32,241 bases of DNA from an uncultured Ruminiclostridium sp. (GCA_902490005.1 CABUCM010000032.1:1-32241), one strand, 5' to 3'; numbered from the stretch's first letter, positions 1-8,264 are shown. The notes: a model not told the origin generated them from the letters alone. Program-made: numbers and translations.

Positions 1-1
1 G

Positions 2-70
2 GTGTTCCTGTGGGAAGGCGCCAAGGGTTGGGAAGACCTTTGGGATTTGGACGGCGTCATTACAAAATAA
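2..70 (+). CDS. C-terminal fragment of an upstream reading frame (partial)
   Basis: An open frame enters the window at its left edge and ends at a TAA at 68-70. The visible 22 residues include FLWEGAKGWEDLWDLDG and are acidic and tryptophan-rich. The start lies outside the window and no domain can be recognised. It could equally be chance open frame. A terminator-like hairpin about 95 bases downstream suits the end of a transcription unit. Confidence 0.35.
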   Translation: MFLWEGAKGWEDLWDLDGVITK

Positions 71-163
71 GAGAGGCCGCTTTTCTCTTAGCTATTTCTG
101 AAAGCAGGGCGAAAGCCTGTGAAAAATAACGGCGCCGGGAAAACAGCAAAAAGAAAAATTACG

Positions 164-200
164 AACGGGGATAGCCTGGTTGAAAGGCCATCCCCGTTGT
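164..200 (+). terminator. Hairpin, likely terminator of the upstream unit
   Basis: AACGGGGATAGCC at 164-176 pairs with GGCCATCCCCGTT at 186-198, with one mismatch and a 9-base loop, followed by a short GTTTA stretch. The U-run is poor, so termination strength is uncertain. It sits before the trp promoter and would separate the upstream gene from the trp operon. Confidence 0.5.
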
Positions 201-277
201 TTATAAACCTTTATGAAAGCAGGGCTGGATAGGCCGGGATTTAGAAAGGCAATTTGAGGAAATTTCTTTTTGCCTTA

Positions 278-306
278 TTGACACGGTAAAAAAATCGTGC
301 TACAAT
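278..306 (+). promoter_or_regulatory. Promoter of the trp operon
   Basis: A -35 box TTGACA at 278-283 and a -10 box TACAAT at 301-306 are separated by exactly 17 bases. Transcription would start near 313, giving a leader of about 300 nt that contains the T-box elements. Confidence 0.85.
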
Positions 307-312
307 ACAAAA

Positions 313-597
313 AAATTTAATAACCAAACCGTTGAAGCGAAGATAAAAATAGCAATGCTCCTACAGAGAACCCGTGATGCTGAGAGTCGGGTGGAAAACA
401 AACTATTAAATGGATCGCCGAGGGCGCAGTCAAAGGCGTAAGCCGAGTATTCTGCGACGTGAGGGCATACGTCAGTTGCCGGGAATATGTTAGTATTCTG
501 CTAAGCGTACGGCGAAAGCCGTAAATCAAGGTGGCACCGCGGATTGTGAATTATTCGTCCTTGACAGAAGTGAATTTCTGTCAAGGACTTTTTTTGT
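313..597 (+). promoter_or_regulatory. T-box leader, tRNA-Trp sensing
   Basis: The T-box motif AAGGTGGCACCGCGG is at 528-542. Upstream lies a Stem I-like region (about 330-435) with the usual GAAGCGAAGATA-type entry and an AGAGAACCCGTGATGCTG segment resembling the distal loop. A TGG followed by A at 411-413 fits a tryptophan specifier codon, and the antiterminator bulge TGGC would pair with a tRNA having G as discriminator base, as tRNA-Trp does. Uncharged tRNA-Trp is expected to stabilise the antiterminator and allow transcription of trpE onward. A perfect terminator hairpin closes the leader. The specifier was assigned by eye; TGG at 392-394 lies in the conserved distal segment and is less likely. 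Confidence 0.93.
558..595 (+). terminator. T-box regulated intrinsic terminator
   Basis: TCCTTGACAGAA (558-569) pairs perfectly with TTCTGTCAAGGA (576-587) and is followed by CTTTTTTTG. It is the terminator alternative of the T-box switch and lies just before the trpE ribosome binding site (GGAGGGGG, near 601-608). Confidence 0.92.
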
Positions 598-615
598 TTC
601 GGAGGGGGTAAAAGC

Positions 616-2079
616 ATGTTAAAGCCGAGTTTCTCAGAAGTTAAAAAGATCGCGCAGGAAGGCGGATACCGCGCCGTACCCCTGTGTGTGGAGCTGCTGG
701 CGGATTTGAAAACGCCTGTGGAGGTCATGAAGATTTTAAGGAACGTATCTAACCACTGTTATATGCTGGAAAGCGTTTCGGAAAAGGAAAACTGGGGACG
801 GTATACATTTCTTGGCTTTGACCCCAAGTTGGAAATCACCTGCACCGGTGGGGAAATGAAGGTGGACGGCATGACGGTCCATACCCGGGAGCCTAACCGG
901 TATATCCGCCAGATACTGGCGGCTTACCGCTGCCCCGCGCTGGAGGGCTTTCCTCCCTTTACCGGAGGGCTGGTAGGGTATTTTTCTTACGATTATTTGA
1001 AATATGCGGAACCCACCCTGCGGCTTGACGGTGAGGATACCGAGGGTTTTCAGGATGTGGATTTGATGCTGTTCGATAAGGTCATCGCCTTTGACCACTT
1101 CCGTCAGAAGATAATGCTAATGGTGACCGTTTCGCTGGAAAATCTGGAATCCGAGTATAACCGCGGCGAGATGGAACTAAAAAAGATGAAGGATCTGATC
1201 CTGCACGGCAAGCCCAGGAAGGATTTGACCGGCCGTATGACCACGGCGATGAAGCCCCTATTCTCCCGGGAAGAATACTGCCGCATGGTGGAAAGGGCCA
1301 AACGTCACATTATAGAGGGGGATATCTTCCAGATTGTCCTTTCCAACCGTCTGGAGGCAGGATTTGAGGGCAGCTTGTTTCAAACCTACCGGATTCTGCG
1401 GACCTTAAACCCCTCGCCCTATATGTTTTATTTTTCCGGCTCCGATATGGAGGTGGCCGGGGCTTCTCCTGAAACCCTGGTAAAGCTGGAAAAGGGCGTC
1501 CTACATACGTTTCCGTTGGCGGGTACCCGGCCCCGGGGAAAGACGGAGGAGCAAGACAAAAAGCTGGAGGCGGAATTGCTGGGGGATCCCAAGGAGCTTG
1601 CGGAGCACAACATGCTGGTGGACTTGGGGAGAAACGATATAGGAAAAATAAGCAAATTCGGGACGGTGGAAGTGGAGGAATACCACTCCATACAGCGGTA
1701 TTCCCATGTGATGCACATCGGCTCCACCGTCAAAGGAGAGCTGCGGGAGGATAAGGACGCGCTGGACGCCATCGACGCGATTCTGCCGGCGGGTACCCTG
1801 TCGGGCGCGCCAAAGTTAAGAGCCTGCCAGCTCATTAACGATTTGGAAAACAATAAGCGCGGTATTTACGGCGGCGCCATCGGCTACCTGGATTTCACGG
1901 GAAATCTGGATACCTGCATCGCCATCCGCATCGCTTACAAGAAAAACGGCAAGGTGTTTATCCGAAGCGGCGCGGGGATCGTGGCTGATTCCGTCCCGGA
2001 AACGGAGTACCAGGAATGCCTCAATAAGGCCGCTGCTGTGGTCAGCGCCCTGCAAGCCGCCGAGGAGGTATCGCTATGA
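616..2079 (+). CDS. trpE: Anthranilate synthase component I
   Basis: Converts chorismate and ammonia (supplied by TrpG) to anthranilate, the first committed step of tryptophan synthesis, in the cytoplasm. At 487 residues it has full family length. The N-terminal regulatory region keeps an LES motif (51-53), matching the Ser of the tryptophan-binding LLES site, so feedback inhibition by tryptophan is likely. The C-terminal chorismate-binding domain has AGASPETLVKLE, LAGTRPRGKT, LVDLGRNDIGKI, GTLSGAPKLRA (near 395-403) and AGAGIVADSVPETE. The ATG at 616 is preceded by a strong GGAGGGGG site. It is the first gene of the operon, directly behind the T-box, and its TGA overlaps the trpG ATG by four bases, which implies translational coupling between the two subunits. 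Confidence 0.97.
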   Translation: MLKPSFSEVKKIAQEGGYRAVPLCVELLADLKTPVEVMKILRNVSNHCYMLESVSEKENWGRYTFLGFDPKLEITCTGGEMKVDGMTVHTREPNRYIRQILAAYRCPALEGFPPFTGGLVGYFSYDYLKYAEPTLRLDGEDTEGFQDVDLMLFDKVIAFDHFRQKIMLMVTVSLENLESEYNRGEMELKKMKDLILHGKPRKDLTGRMTTAMKPLFSREEYCRMVERAKRHIIEGDIFQIVLSNRLEAGFEGSLFQTYRILRTLNPSPYMFYFSGSDMEVAGASPETLVKLEKGVLHTFPLAGTRPRGKTEEQDKKLEAELLGDPKELAEHNMLVDLGRNDIGKISKFGTVEVEEYHSIQRYSHVMHIGSTVKGELREDKDALDAIDAILPAGTLSGAPKLRACQLINDLENNKRGIYGGAIGYLDFTGNLDTCIAIRIAYKKNGKVFIRSGAGIVADSVPETEYQECLNKAAAVVSALQAAEEVSL

Positions 2080-2651
2080 TCTTGCTCATCGACAATTACG
2101 ACAGCTTTTCCTATAACCTGTATCAGCTGATCGGTTCCCTGAACCCGGATATCCAGGTGGTTCGAAACGACGGGGATGCCGTGGCGGAAATTGAAAAGCG
2201 GAAACCGGCGGCGGTTGTGATCTCACCCGGCCCTGGTAGGCCGGAAAACGCCGGGATCTGTGTGGAAGCGGTTCAGAAGCTGGGGGGTTCCATTCCTATT
2301 TTAGGTGTGTGCCTGGGGCATCAGGCCATCTGTCAGGCATATGGGACCACGGTTTCCTACGCCAAGGAGCTGATGCATGGAAAGCAGTCCCTAACCAAGG
2401 TGGACCTTAGCTGTCCGCTGTTTGCGGGCTGTCCGGAGAAGATACCGGTGGCCCGGTACCACTCCCTTGCGGCAAAGGAGGACACGCTGCCTGATTGCCT
2501 GGGGGTTACCGCGCGAACTGAGGACGGAGAGATTATGGCGGTCCAGCATAAAAAATATCGCGTCTATGGGGTTCAGTTTCACCCTGAATCCATTATGACG
2601 CCGGATGGAAAAACCATTCTTCAGAATTTTCTAAACATTTCCAACCGTTAG
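2076..2651 (+). CDS. trpG: Anthranilate synthase component II, glutamine amidotransferase
   Basis: Class I glutamine amidotransferase subunit that hydrolyses glutamine and channels ammonia to TrpE. The start MILLIDNYDSFSYNL is the family signature. The nucleophile Cys79 lies in GVCLGHQAI, and the triad is completed by His169 and Glu171 in HPES. At 191 residues it is a stand-alone subunit, not fused to TrpD as in some enterobacteria. Whether it also serves folate synthesis as PabA cannot be judged here; no pabB is in the window. It overlaps trpE by four bases and is 13 bases ahead of trpD. Confidence 0.96.
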   Translation: MILLIDNYDSFSYNLYQLIGSLNPDIQVVRNDGDAVAEIEKRKPAAVVISPGPGRPENAGICVEAVQKLGGSIPILGVCLGHQAICQAYGTTVSYAKELMHGKQSLTKVDLSCPLFAGCPEKIPVARYHSLAAKEDTLPDCLGVTARTEDGEIMAVQHKKYRVYGVQFHPESIMTPDGKTILQNFLNISNR

Positions 2652-2664
2652 GAGGAATTGAATT

Positions 2665-3681
2665 ATGATTAAAGAGGCTATTGTAAAGATCGTGAATAAG
2701 GGCGATTTGACCTACGATGAAGCTTACCAGGTTATGAATGAGGTCATGAACGGGGAAACCAGCCAGACCCAAAACGCGGCGTTTTTGGCGGCGCTGTCCA
2801 CCAAAAGCACCAAGACGGAAACCATCGAAGAAATTTCCGGCTGCGCGGCGGCGATGCGGGAGCACGCCCAGCGGGTGGAGCACGATATGGATGTGCTGGA
2901 CATCGTGGGAACCGGCGGGGACGGCGCTCATACCTTTAATATTTCCACCACCTCCGCGTTTGTGCTGGCGGCCGGCGGCGTCAAGGTGGCGAAGCATGGC
3001 AACCGGGCCGCGTCCTCCAACTCCGGCACCGCCGACTGTTTGGAGGCGCTGGGGGTAAATATCGACCTAAAGCCGGAAAAATGCCTGGCGCTTTTAAAAG
3101 ACGCGGATATTTGCTTCATGTTTGCCCAGAAATACCATCTTTCTATGAAATATGTGGGAGCCATCCGCAAAGAGCTGGGGTTCCGGACGGTATTCAATAT
3201 TTTGGGCCCCCTTACCAATCCGGCCCATCCCACCATGCAGCTGCTGGGGGTATATGACGAAACCCTGGTGGAGCCTCTGGCTCGAGTGTTGTCGGGCCTT
3301 GGGGTCAAGCGTGGGCTGGTGGTGTACGGCCGGGATAAAATGGACGAGATTTCTTTAAGCGCCCCTACGGCGGTGTGCGATTTTAAAGAGGGCACTTACC
3401 GCTCCTATGATATCAAACCGGAGGAATTCGGGTTTACCCGGTGTACCAAAGCCGATGTGGTTGGCGGCACGCCGGAGGAAAACGCTCAAATGACCCTTGC
3501 GGTTTTACAAGGCGCCAAAGGCCCCAAACGGGATATCGTCTTGCTGAACGCCGCCGCCGGGCTTTATATTGCCGGCAAGGCCGAAAGCATCGGCGCGGCG
3601 ATTCCTTTAGCGGCGGAAATCATTGATTCCGGCGCGGCCTATGAAAAATTCAAAGAGTTTAAGAGGGTGTCCAACCTATGA
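2665..3681 (+). CDS. trpD: Anthranilate phosphoribosyltransferase
   Basis: Transfers phosphoribosyl from PRPP to anthranilate, the second step of the pathway. The 338-residue length is standard. The PRPP-binding loop GTGGDG starts at residue 82 and is followed by NISTTSAFVLAA and the KHGNRAASSNSGTAD segment that binds anthranilate and metal. FNILGPLTNPA is the typical downstream motif. A strong TAGGAGG site lies 9 bases before the ATG. Its stop overlaps the trpC start by four bases. Confidence 0.97.
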   Translation: MIKEAIVKIVNKGDLTYDEAYQVMNEVMNGETSQTQNAAFLAALSTKSTKTETIEEISGCAAAMREHAQRVEHDMDVLDIVGTGGDGAHTFNISTTSAFVLAAGGVKVAKHGNRAASSNSGTADCLEALGVNIDLKPEKCLALLKDADICFMFAQKYHLSMKYVGAIRKELGFRTVFNILGPLTNPAHPTMQLLGVYDETLVEPLARVLSGLGVKRGLVVYGRDKMDEISLSAPTAVCDFKEGTYRSYDIKPEEFGFTRCTKADVVGGTPEENAQMTLAVLQGAKGPKRDIVLLNAAAGLYIAGKAESIGAAIPLAAEIIDSGAAYEKFKEFKRVSNL

Positions 3682-4469
3682 GCAGCACAATTCTTGATAC
3701 CATTGCCCAATATGCCGCCTGGCGTGTGAAGGAAGCGAAAAAACAGGTTCCCCTTGCCGAGATAAAAGCCCGCGCGCTTGGGGAAAAGCTTGATACCGGC
3801 TTCCCGTTTGAGGCGGCCCTGGAAAAAGAAGGCGTTTCCTTTCTCTGCGAGTGTAAAAAGGCGTCTCCCTCTAAAAAAGTAATCGCGGAGGAATTCCCTT
3901 ATCTGCAAATCGCCAAAGAATATGAGGCGGCGGGGGCCGCGGCCATATCCGTGCTGACGGAGCCAAAATGGTTTCTGGGCAGCAGCGAAATTTTAAAAGA
4001 AATTTCGGCGGCGGTTTCCATCCCTTGCCTGCGGAAGGATTTTACCGTGGACGAATATATGATTTACGAAGCGAAAACCTTGGGCGCGTCGGCGGTGCTG
4101 CTAATTTGTTCGCTATTGAATGAACCCATATTAAAGCGTTACCTGTCCCTCTGTGACGAACTGGGCCTGTCCGCTCTGGTGGAGGCTCATGACGAGCAGG
4201 AAATCCGCATGGCGGTGAAAGCCGGCGCCAGGGTGGTTGGGGTGAACAACCGGAACCTAAAGGACTTTACGGTGGATATTCACAATAGCGTCAGGCTGCG
4301 CAGACTGGTGCCGGAAAACGTGCTGTTCGTGGCGGAAAGCGGGATTCAGACAGCGGCGGATATCCAAACGCTGTCCCGGGCAAAGGTAAACGGCGTGCTG
4401 ATCGGCGAAACCTTGATGCGGGCCGCGGATAAAAAAGCCATGCTGGCGAATCTGAGGGGCGCGCTATGA
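3678..4469 (+). CDS. trpC: Indole-3-glycerol-phosphate synthase
   Basis: Closes the ring of carboxyphenylamino-deoxyribulose phosphate to give indole-3-glycerol phosphate. It is a single (beta/alpha)8 barrel of 263 residues, not fused to TrpF. Visible motifs are CECKKASPSK (57-66, with the catalytic Glu/Lys pair), LRKDF (Lys120), LVEAHDEQE (second catalytic Glu), VGVNNRNL and VAESGI. The ATG overlaps the trpD stop codon (ATGA), and its own stop overlaps trpF in the same way. Confidence 0.97.
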   Translation: MSSTILDTIAQYAAWRVKEAKKQVPLAEIKARALGEKLDTGFPFEAALEKEGVSFLCECKKASPSKKVIAEEFPYLQIAKEYEAAGAAAISVLTEPKWFLGSSEILKEISAAVSIPCLRKDFTVDEYMIYEAKTLGASAVLLICSLLNEPILKRYLSLCDELGLSALVEAHDEQEIRMAVKAGARVVGVNNRNLKDFTVDIHNSVRLRRLVPENVLFVAESGIQTAADIQTLSRAKVNGVLIGETLMRAADKKAMLANLRGAL

Positions 4470-5086
4470 CCAGGGTTAAAATCTGCGGGATGGCCGGGGA
4501 ACAGGATATCGGCTACGCCAATACCTTGAAGCCGGACTATATCGGATTTGTTTTCGCCCCCGGCAGCAGGCGGTATATTACGCCGGCCCGGGCCGCGGTT
4601 CTTCGGGAGAAGCTACAGCCGGGGATAATCCCGGTGGGCGTATTTGTCAATGAGCCGCTGGAAAACATATGCGGGCTTTTGGACCGGGGTGTGATCGAAA
4701 TGGTGCAGCTTCACGGTCGGGAGGATGAGGCGTATGTTTACGCTTTGCGGAAAAGAATCAGCCAGCCGGTTTCCCAGGCGTTTTCCATCAAAAGCCATCA
4801 AGATTTGGAGCGGGCCGTCAGGTCGAAGGCGGACTATATTTTATTGGATAACGGGCCGGGCGGCACCGGAGAGACTTTCGACTGGTCGCTGCTGGAGGGG
4901 ATTTACAGGCCGTATTTTTTAGCTGGAGGGCTCCATGAAAAAAACGTCCGGCTGGCTGTGGAGCGTCTTGAGCCCTATGGGGTGGACGTCAGCTCCGGGG
5001 TGGAAACAGACGGGCGAAAGGATTTTGAAAAGATGCGGGGCTTTCTGAAAGCCCTGGAAGAAATCGACCAGGAATTAAAAAAATAG
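4466..5086 (+). CDS. trpF: Phosphoribosylanthranilate isomerase
   Basis: Amadori isomerase converting phosphoribosylanthranilate to the TrpC substrate. At 206 residues it is a compact single-domain barrel. The catalytic Cys7 (VKICGM) and Asp128 (ILLDNGPGGTGE) are both present. VQLHGREDE, FLAGGL and VDVSSGVET are the other family motifs, the last two forming the phosphate site. It overlaps trpC by four bases and is followed 11 bases later by trpB with an AGGAGG site. Confidence 0.96.
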   Translation: MTRVKICGMAGEQDIGYANTLKPDYIGFVFAPGSRRYITPARAAVLREKLQPGIIPVGVFVNEPLENICGLLDRGVIEMVQLHGREDEAYVYALRKRISQPVSQAFSIKSHQDLERAVRSKADYILLDNGPGGTGETFDWSLLEGIYRPYFLAGGLHEKNVRLAVERLEPYGVDVSSGVETDGRKDFEKMRGFLKALEEIDQELKK

Positions 5087-5097
5087 GAGGTTTTTCC

Positions 5098-6288
5098 ATG
5101 GCGGAAGGAAAAGGAAGGTTCGGCGTTCACGGGGGGCAGTATATCCCGGAAACCTTAATGAACGCCGTGATCGAGCTGGAAGAAGCGTATGAATATTATA
5201 AGGGTGACCCTCAGTTCAACCGGGAACTGGAGACCCTGCTGGACGAATACGCCGGCAGGCCCAGCCGGCTGTATTACGCGGAGAAAATGACCCGGGATTT
5301 GGGCGGCGCGAAAATTTATTTAAAGCGGGAGGACCTGAACCACACAGGCTCGCACAAAATCAACAACGTGCTTGGCCAGGCCCTGCTGGCGAAAAAAATG
5401 GGGAAAACCAGGCTCATCGCGGAGACCGGCGCGGGACAGCACGGTGTGGCCACCGCCACGGCGGCGGCCCTGATGGATATGGAATGCGAAGTCTTTATGG
5501 GAGAAGAGGACACTAAGCGGCAGGCGCTGAATGTATATAAAATGCGGCTGCTGGGGGCAAAAGTGATTCCGGTCACCAGCGGAACCCGCACCCTGAAGGA
5601 CGCGGTATCGGAAACCCTGCGGGAATGGGCGGGCAGAATCCAGGATACCCATTACTGCCTGGGCTCCGTTATGGGCCCTCATCCGTTTCCCACCATTGTC
5701 CGGGATTTTCAGGCGGTGATTTCCAGAGAGACCCGGCGGCAGATTCTGGAGAAGGAAGGCCGCCTGCCGGATGCGGTGCTGGCCTGCGTAGGCGGTGGTT
5801 CCAACGCCATGGGGAGTTTTTACCACTTTATCCCCGATGAGGGCGTAAGGCTGATCGGCTGTGAAGCCGCGGGCCGGGGGATCGGCACCTTTGAAACGGC
5901 GGCAACGATTAATACCGGCAGGCCGGGGATTTTCCACGGCATGAAATCTTATTTCTGCCAGGATGCCTACGGACAGATCGCCCCGGTATATTCTATTTCA
6001 GCGGGGCTGGACTATCCCGGCGTAGGGCCGGAGCACGCCTATCTCCACGATTCCGGCAGGGCGGAGTATGCGGCGATTACTGACGACGAAGCGGTGAACG
6101 CCTTTGAGTACCTTTCCAGAATGGAGGGGATTATCCCGGCTATCGAGTCCTCCCATGCCTTGGCTTACGCCATGAAGCTGGCGCCTGAGATGGGAAAGGA
6201 CCAGATTATCGTGGTGACCGTTTCCGGCCGGGGGGACAAGGACTGCGCGGCGATCGCCCGCTATCGGGGGGAGGATATCAATGAGTAA
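5098..6288 (+). CDS. trpB: Tryptophan synthase beta subunit
   Basis: PLP enzyme that condenses indole with L-serine to make tryptophan. The N-terminal GRFGVHGGQYIPETLM is that of the canonical TrpB1 type. Lys87 in HTGSHKINN is the Schiff-base lysine. ETGAGQHGVATA and GGGSNAMG form the cofactor phosphate site. The 396 residues match the family length. The TrpB1 type and direct linkage to trpA (8-base overlap) imply a normal alpha2beta2 complex with indole channelling. Confidence 0.98.
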   Translation: MAEGKGRFGVHGGQYIPETLMNAVIELEEAYEYYKGDPQFNRELETLLDEYAGRPSRLYYAEKMTRDLGGAKIYLKREDLNHTGSHKINNVLGQALLAKKMGKTRLIAETGAGQHGVATATAAALMDMECEVFMGEEDTKRQALNVYKMRLLGAKVIPVTSGTRTLKDAVSETLREWAGRIQDTHYCLGSVMGPHPFPTIVRDFQAVISRETRRQILEKEGRLPDAVLACVGGGSNAMGSFYHFIPDEGVRLIGCEAAGRGIGTFETAATINTGRPGIFHGMKSYFCQDAYGQIAPVYSISAGLDYPGVGPEHAYLHDSGRAEYAAITDDEAVNAFEYLSRMEGIIPAIESSHALAYAMKLAPEMGKDQIIVVTVSGRGDKDCAAIARYRGEDINE

Positions 6289-7060
6289 TATTATGAAAGC
6301 CTTTACCAATGGAAAAGCGTTTATTCCCTTTCTGACCTGCGGAGACCCCGACCTGGAAACCACGGCGGAAATTGTGAAAGCCATGAGCGAAAATGGAGCC
6401 GACCTGATCGAGCTGGGGATTCCCTTTTCCGACCCCACCGCGGAGGGGCCGGTGATCCAGGAGGCAAACCTGAGGGCGCTTTCCGGCGGCGCGACCACAG
6501 ACCGGATCTTTGATCTTGTCCGGGAAGTGCGGAAGACGGTAACCACGCCGATGGTTTTCATGACCTACGCCAATGTGGTGTTTTCCTACGGCTCGAAAAA
6601 GTTTATCTCCCAATGTGCCGAAACCGGCATTGACGGGCTGATCCTTCCTGACGTGCCCTTTGAGGAGAGGGAGGAGTTTCTCGCCTGCTGTCAAAGGTAC
6701 GGCGTTGATTTCATCTCCCTGATCGCCCCTACTTCTGAAAACAGGATCGCCATGATCGCCAAAGAGGCCCAGGGCTTTGTCTATGTGGTGTCGTCCCTGG
6801 GGGTTACCGGGGTCCGTTCGGAAATCACCACGGATATCGGCTCGATGGTGAAAATCATCCGGGAGAACACCAAAATTCCCTGTGCCGTAGGGTTCGGGAT
6901 TTCCACGCCCGAGCAGGCCGAGGCCATGTCAAAAAACGTCGACGGCGTCATTGTGGGAAGCGCCATCGTCAAGCTGGCGGCCAAGTTCGGCAGGCAGGCC
7001 GCAAAGCCGATTGGGGAATATGTCCGCTCCATGAAGCAGGCTATGAATCGGCAGAACTGA
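6281..7060 (+). CDS. trpA: Tryptophan synthase alpha subunit
   Basis: Cleaves indole-3-glycerol phosphate to indole and glyceraldehyde 3-phosphate inside the TrpAB complex. This 259-residue barrel keeps the catalytic Glu44 of ELGIPFSDP (Glu49 in enteric numbering). At the position of enteric Asp60 it has Glu55 (reading TAEGP rather than LADGP). VVSSLGVTG and GFGIST form the phosphate-binding end. The start overlaps trpB by 8 bases, and the frame before it has a GGGGAGG site. It is the last gene of the operon, followed by a terminator-like hairpin. Confidence 0.97.
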   Translation: MSNIMKAFTNGKAFIPFLTCGDPDLETTAEIVKAMSENGADLIELGIPFSDPTAEGPVIQEANLRALSGGATTDRIFDLVREVRKTVTTPMVFMTYANVVFSYGSKKFISQCAETGIDGLILPDVPFEEREEFLACCQRYGVDFISLIAPTSENRIAMIAKEAQGFVYVVSSLGVTGVRSEITTDIGSMVKIIRENTKIPCAVGFGISTPEQAEAMSKNVDGVIVGSAIVKLAAKFGRQAAKPIGEYVRSMKQAMNRQN

Positions 7061-7074
7061 ATAGCGAATATCAG

Positions 7075-7119
7075 AAAAGGAAGCTTGCCGGTGGTCATCA
7101 TGGAGCGGACTTCCTTTTT
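7075..7119 (+). terminator. Terminator-like hairpin after trpA
   Basis: AAAAGGAAG (7075-7083) pairs with CTTCCTTTTT (7110-7119) around a GC-rich loop of 26 bases that can fold further. It lies 15 bases after the trpA stop and probably ends the trp transcript. Confidence 0.6.
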
Positions 7120-7173
7120 CATCGGCCGTCTTGACTTTTCAATTATTTGACAGCCATAAAAAATTGATTGCGC

Positions 7174-7202
7174 TTGCAGAATGCGTTTTAAGCTACTATA
7201 AT
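7174..7202 (+). promoter_or_regulatory. Promoter of the lipoprotein gene
   Basis: TTGCAG (7174-7179) and TATAAT (7197-7202) are spaced 17 bases apart, about 60 bases before the lipoprotein start. A second TTGACA at 7147-7152 is too far from this -10 box to pair with it. Confidence 0.65.
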
Positions 7203-7262
7203 GAAAAGAGCGTCTAAACAAAAAGCCATATTGAGACAAAAAATAAAGGAGTGAATGATAGA

Positions 7263-7916
7263 TTGAAAAAGTTTTTAGCATGCCTTCTCGCTTGTTTGAT
7301 GGCGGCGTCTATGGCGGCCTGCGGCAGTAGCGGCAAGGGGCCGGACAGCTCCAGCAGCGAGGCGGCGTCCGCCGTATCTCAGGGGGAATCCAAAGAAGCG
7401 GAATCTAAAGAAACGGAGTCTAAGGCGGAGGAATCCAGCGCGCCGGAATCCTCCCAGGCTGATGAGGAAGGCGTTACCGTTACCCTGCCCGCGTTTCTGA
7501 TGGAGAACATTCCGGATTTTGATCCGGATGCCTATGCCCGGGAGAAGGGCTTTATCAAAGCGGAGGTTAACGACGATGGTTCGTTGACCGTTACCATGAC
7601 CAAGGCTCATCAAGAAGAGCTTTTGTCCGAGATGAAAATAGAATTTCAAAAAATCGTGGATGGCATGGTCGGGGGAGATTCCACCCCGTATATTTCTAAG
7701 ATCACTTATAACGACGCCTTCACTCAGGTGACCATGGAGGTAGACCGGGAGGCTTATGAAGCTACGATTGATATGTCGCCCCTAATCTTGGGCTTCGCTG
7801 CTATGATGTGTCAAAGATACAGCGGCCAGGAGCTTCACTGTGAGGTTGTGGTGAAGGACGCGGCTACTGGCGAAACAATCAAATCCGTTGTTTATCCGGA
7901 TGCTATAGAGCAGTAA
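7263..7916 (+). CDS. Secreted lipoprotein of unknown function with Ser/Glu-rich linker
   Basis: A predicted lipoprotein exported by Sec and anchored to the outer face of the membrane. MKKFLACLLACLMAASMAAC carries a short positive start, a hydrophobic core and a lipobox ending at Cys20. A low-complexity Ser/Glu/Lys linker follows (about residues 21-65), then a soluble domain of about 150 residues with alternating beta-type segments that I do not recognise. I chose the TTG start because the AAAGGAG site (7245-7251) is 11 bases before it. The in-frame GTG at 7251 overlaps that site and would spoil the signal peptide only slightly. It may be cotranscribed with the small gene 63 bases downstream. 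Confidence 0.8.
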   Translation: MKKFLACLLACLMAASMAACGSSGKGPDSSSSEAASAVSQGESKEAESKETESKAEESSAPESSQADEEGVTVTLPAFLMENIPDFDPDAYAREKGFIKAEVNDDGSLTVTMTKAHQEELLSEMKIEFQKIVDGMVGGDSTPYISKITYNDAFTQVTMEVDREAYEATIDMSPLILGFAAMMCQRYSGQELHCEVVVKDAATGETIKSVVYPDAIEQ

Positions 7917-7979
7917 GAAGAGAAGGCCAAATTAGGCATTCTTTGGTTCCAATCATGAAAGCGTGGAGGGCGCCATAGT

Positions 7980-8252
7980 ATGAATACATTTGAAAAGCTG
8001 GAACAGCTGTCCGTTTTGGCGAAAAAAGATAAAACGCTGCGCCAAGCGCTGCTGGAGACCCAAACCTCAAAGGATCCTCTGGATGCGTTTTGCTGCCTGG
8101 CACAAAAAGCCGGGGTGAATTTGTCCATCGGCGAGCTGTTCGCCGTGGGGCAGGAGTATTCGGATAACCAGTGCAAAAGCACCAATGGGGGAAATCCTAC
8201 CCCATATGATTCCTTTCATGACGCTTATGAAACCTTTCTGGCGTCACTATGA
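7980..8252 (+). CDS. Small protein resembling a Nif11-type leader peptide
   Basis: A 90-residue protein preceded by a good site (GGAGGG, 7965-7970). The first 55 residues read as amphipathic helices with the pattern of Nif11 domains: FEKLEQLSVLAKKDKTLRQAL, then DPLDAFCCLAQKAGVNLS and an EL pair. In Nif11-type RiPP precursors such a helical leader is followed by a short variable core. Here the tail after about residue 57 is polar, contains QCKSTNGGNPTP and ends FLASL. No maturation enzyme, protease or dedicated exporter lies next to it, so a RiPP role is a guess from pattern only. It may simply be a small helical housekeeping protein. The assignment to Nif11 was made by eye and is weak. Confidence 0.6.
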   Translation: MNTFEKLEQLSVLAKKDKTLRQALLETQTSKDPLDAFCCLAQKAGVNLSIGELFAVGQEYSDNQCKSTNGGNPTPYDSFHDAYETFLASL

Positions 8253-8264
8253 GTGAAAAGAATA

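Noticed and set aside
317..728. Minus-strand reading frames across the T-box leader and trpE start
   Set aside because: They run opposite to a clear T-box and trpE, have no ribosome sites and no domain character.
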